Below are positions 61,901 to 64,000 of a stretch of 64,000 bases of DNA, in pieces. This DNA is from Paratrimastix pyriformis. Its lineage: Eukaryota > Preaxostyla > Paratrimastigidae. The notes beneath the pieces are model-generated. The model saw nothing but the letters and a program-made list of their open reading frames with translations. It made no database searches and was not told where the DNA came from. Numbering within the stretch: the first letter of the stretch is position 1; each line of letters starts with the position of its first letter. A program made the position numbers and the translations under genes. Location: NCBI GenBank assembly GCA_027972325.1, contig JAPMOS010000016.1:248001-312000 (forward strand), read 5' to 3'.

Positions 61901-64000
61901 GTGCATGGCAGGAAAAAGGGATGGAACAGGAAGGGAGTGAGTCACCGACCAAGAAAGGAACCGCCGGGCCAGGCGGGGGTGGGCCAAGAACAGGCGGTTC
62001 AAACAGTAGACCGTGATGCGACGCCGGGCAAAGACGATGCCCTTGAAGCGATTCCTGTACCACCCCAAGGTCAACGCCAACGCCCAAAGGACAAGGGGTG
62101 CGATCCGATGATGAGGATCGAAGCAACCAACCAATCGGTTGAGCCGTGTGAAACCAGCCACTTTCCAGGATTGTGGGAATCTCCCGGCCGGAGCAGCAGA
62201 CCCCACTTCGTGCCTGCGTCGGTTGAGGTAGGCGATCAGCTGGGCCACCTTGGGGGTGATCTCCTCAGCCCGGGGCGGAGCCAGCCGGTCGGGGATTTGG
62301 TAGCCGCCCGCTGTCAGGAACTCGCGAAGCGCCTGAAACCGGTGCCGCTCCCGGTCTCTGCGCGAGCGGCGAGAAGATGAAGAGGGCGTGAGCCGGTCGG
62401 TCCTCCATCCAGTGCGTTGATGTTTTTCTGCGCTGGCTGGGTGGGTGCGCGGGGCACAGTGCAATAAGCGACGGACTGGAAGACGGCCACCACCTTGGGG
62501 GGGATCATCCCATAGTCGCCCAGCACGAGGTCGATATCGGGATGTTCCCCGTCCGCCAGGGCCTCCTGCCCGCGGGCAGGGGCAGGCTGCAGCAGGACCG
62601 AGTGGGCAATCTCGTGGATCAGGGCCTCGATGCTCCTGCAGGATGGCGGGGGATGGGGCAGAGGAGGGATGAGAAGGGGAAAAAACGAGATTGCGCTTTC
62701 AGCCGGGCGGCACGCGAAACAGCTCGGGGAAGTGGCCACTGGTGGGCGGGGGGTGGCAAACCATGGCCCGATCTCCTGCACGACGACCTGCAGGGAGAGC
62801 AGAGTCTTCAGCAGGGGCGACTTCTTGCACAGGTTGGCATCGGGCCGCCGCCGGAAGAGCGGCTCGTCCAGAGAGGGCAGGCCATCGGGCGGCTGTGGTG
62901 CAACAAGTCCGTTGGAAAAAGTGAACCGGGATCGTGGCTGGGCAGAGGCGGCGGACGGACCAGGGCATGCGGGGTGGTGCCGTGTGAGGTGGCCGCCAGG
63001 AAGGCCGAGACGAGGCGCAGCAGGAGGGCATGCCGAGGGGACAGCGGGACGGTCAGCTCTTCCTCGCCCCCCTTCGAGTTGGGGTTCGGGTTCACGGGCG
63101 CCAGTTTGACTGGGAAGGGCAGAAGATCAGCAGCCTGTGACGCGGGCGCCTGGCAGACCCCTCACGGCAGGAGCGCCCTCGGGCAGAGGCGAAAGCCCGG
63201 GCGCATAGAGGATGATCTCTTCGTGTGGCTTGGCGACATGCTCGCGGAGGCTGTGCATGAAGGTCGTGGTGAGGACCCGGGCGTCCATGGCGCGTTCCAG
63301 CTTGACGATCTCGTCCTGCGCGTCGTGATGGGGGTGGTCGGGGGGCATGAGAATGGGGATGGGGCCTGCTGTTATGCTCCCCTGCCCCACAACCATCATC
63401 ACTGGGGGCAACACCGACCTGAATGCCCTTGGATTTGATGGATGGACTCGAGCTCATCCCGAAAATCTTCGGGCGCTGGGCCGGGGGCAAGGTAAAGTAG
63501 TGCTGGGCCATGATCAAGGCGTACTGCAAGTGCACGTGGGTTGGTGGCGATGAGTGGTGATGAAAAGCATCAGAGATGCAGACAGGATGGTCCTCCCGCG
63601 TGTGGTGGCACTCGTCAAAGCAGAGGAGCGCCACCTCGGCCAGGGAGAACAAGGCATGCTGGAGCAGGTTCAGGAAGGTCTGTGGGGTCATCACGAGAAC
63701 CTGCCCGACAAAAACAAAAAGCCGACAAAGAAATGTGAAAGCTCGCGCCAACTCCGCACAGACCTGGTGCGATGCGATCCGTTTGCGCCACTCCTGCTCG
63801 TTCCACAGATCAACCCCGAGATCTCCGTAGAAGCACCCACAAGAATAGGGGAGGCTCTTTTCGATAACCGCACTCTGCTGTTGCACCAAAGGTACAGTTG
63901 GCGCGATAAAAACGACCCGGCGTGGGTTCGATGGTGAGGGCGAGGGCGAGGGGGGATGCACTGATCGAGCGAGTTCATCTTCGATCATGTATCGTATCAA
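49275..64000 (-). CDS. DCR: Dicer with six C-terminal dsRNA-binding domains, N-terminus beyond window
   Basis: Cuts long dsRNA into small RNAs. At the window edge the helicase is already under way (RVVFIAPTVPLVQQQ, LVMTPQTFLNLLQHAL, FDECHH, FGMSSSP). The C-terminal helicase half gives RFKGIVFARRRITVYCLNRL, LLFSTSVVEEGLDVQACNTV and GRARQRDGS. DUF283 (SAVALLHMYCAALRHDAYYQ), the platform and PAZ (GMIVRTVYNGALYICQGVDT, TFRDYYRDTYQLTVQDLG) follow. RNase IIIa has KFETLGDAFLCFATALHLYA and VADSVEALIG, with an Asp/Glu insert; RNase IIIb has YQRLEFLGDAFLEFMV and KVLNDILEA. Both catalytic acid sets are intact. A GTCCAA...CCCCAG intron joins the end of IIIb in frame to a dsRBD, and one continuous frame leads on into a second, so the array belongs to this gene. 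Introns hold several microsatellites. The stop is at 49275-49277. Confidence 0.92.
53513..53537 (+). repeat. C25 run in a Dicer intron
   Basis: Reads as poly-G on the Dicer coding strand, opposite to most intronic runs in the window. Confidence 0.95.
55190..55262 (+). repeat. GGGCAG-type hexanucleotide repeat
   Basis: Tandem GGGGCA and GGGGGCA units in a Dicer intron within the RNase IIIb region. Confidence 0.9.
55685..56085 (+). repeat. ATC/CATCAT and CCAATCATCAT microsatellite cluster
   Basis: About 100 bp of pure CAT triplets (roughly 55755-55845) is flanked by AATC repeats and imperfect 12-15-bp CCAATCATCAT and CCCAGCCATCAT units. All lie in one Dicer intron beside the exon encoding YQRLEFLGDAFL. 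Confidence 0.93.
56776..56929 (+). repeat. (GGAAG)n-(GGGAT)n pentanucleotide repeat
   Basis: About 19 copies of GGAAG, then about 11 copies of GGGAT, in a Dicer intron between the RNase IIIa and IIIb blocks. A shorter GGAAG run occurs at 6134-6170 in the F-box/SPRY gene. Confidence 0.95.
58849..58920 (-). repeat. C-run plus (CA)n composite, reverse strand
   Basis: GTGTGTTGTGTGTTGTGTGTG followed by about 40 G with one break. On the Dicer coding strand it reads C-run then CA repeats, the same arrangement as in the plus-strand genes. Confidence 0.93.
59390..59572 (+). repeat. GATGCT/GATGGT trinucleotide-hexanucleotide repeat
   Basis: About 180 bp of TGATGCTGATGG-type repeats in a Dicer intron in the platform region. 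Open frames across it are low-complexity His or Met/Leu runs and are not genes. Confidence 0.93.

Overview
This window is nuclear DNA of a GC-rich, intron-rich unicellular eukaryote. It carries flagellar-type genes (an EF-hand protein and an SHIPPO/sperm-tail PG-repeat protein), a GPI transamidase subunit, a nucleoporin, an NDR kinase and a full Dicer. The genes are broken by many introns of about 40 to 140 bases, and intergenic gaps can be under 100 bp. A free-living flagellated protist fits; the lineage cannot be fixed from sequence alone. All gene models below were assembled by eye from conserved protein segments joined at GT-AG introns, so exon edges are approximate unless stated.

Layout. 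1-4.3 kb (minus): a PHD-finger protein cut by the window edge, then the DNA primase small subunit. 4.3-5.2 kb (plus): EF-hand protein. 5.7-11.3 kb (minus): an F-box/SPRY protein and an RBM18-like RNA-binding protein with a very large RS tail. 11.3-13.1 kb (plus): peptidase T. 13.3-16.3 kb (minus): a KxDL (BORC) subunit and a PSMD5-like proteasome chaperone. 16.4-18.3 kb (plus): PIG-T. 18.3-21.9 kb: a repeat-rich island with inverted arms, 10-bp tandem repeats, GGCC-rich minisatellites and a 5'-truncated LINE. 22-33.5 kb (plus): NUP35, BMT2, TRM13 and a kinase-armadillo protein. 34.7-36.6 kb (minus): GH99 endo-mannosidase. 36.7-40 kb (plus): NDR kinase. 41-44 kb (minus): RING-TRAF-coiled coil-TLDc protein. 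44.2-49.1 kb (plus): SHIPPO protein, then an FKBP-like/TPR protein with a tRNA-Pro gene inside one of its introns. 49.3-64 kb (minus): one giant Dicer gene whose N-terminus lies beyond the window.

Four things stand out. The Dicer carries six dsRNA-binding domains instead of the usual one or two, and several are split by an intron at the same place. The 5' splice sites mostly read GTCTG or GTCCG instead of GTRAGT, which predicts an altered U1 snRNA. Several proteins have large, internally repetitive expansions (ARM array, RS heptads, dsRBD array). Five gene pairs diverge from gaps of about 35 to 205 bp and probably share promoters. Poly-C runs, often followed by CA repeats, sit in many introns, usually with the C run on the coding strand.
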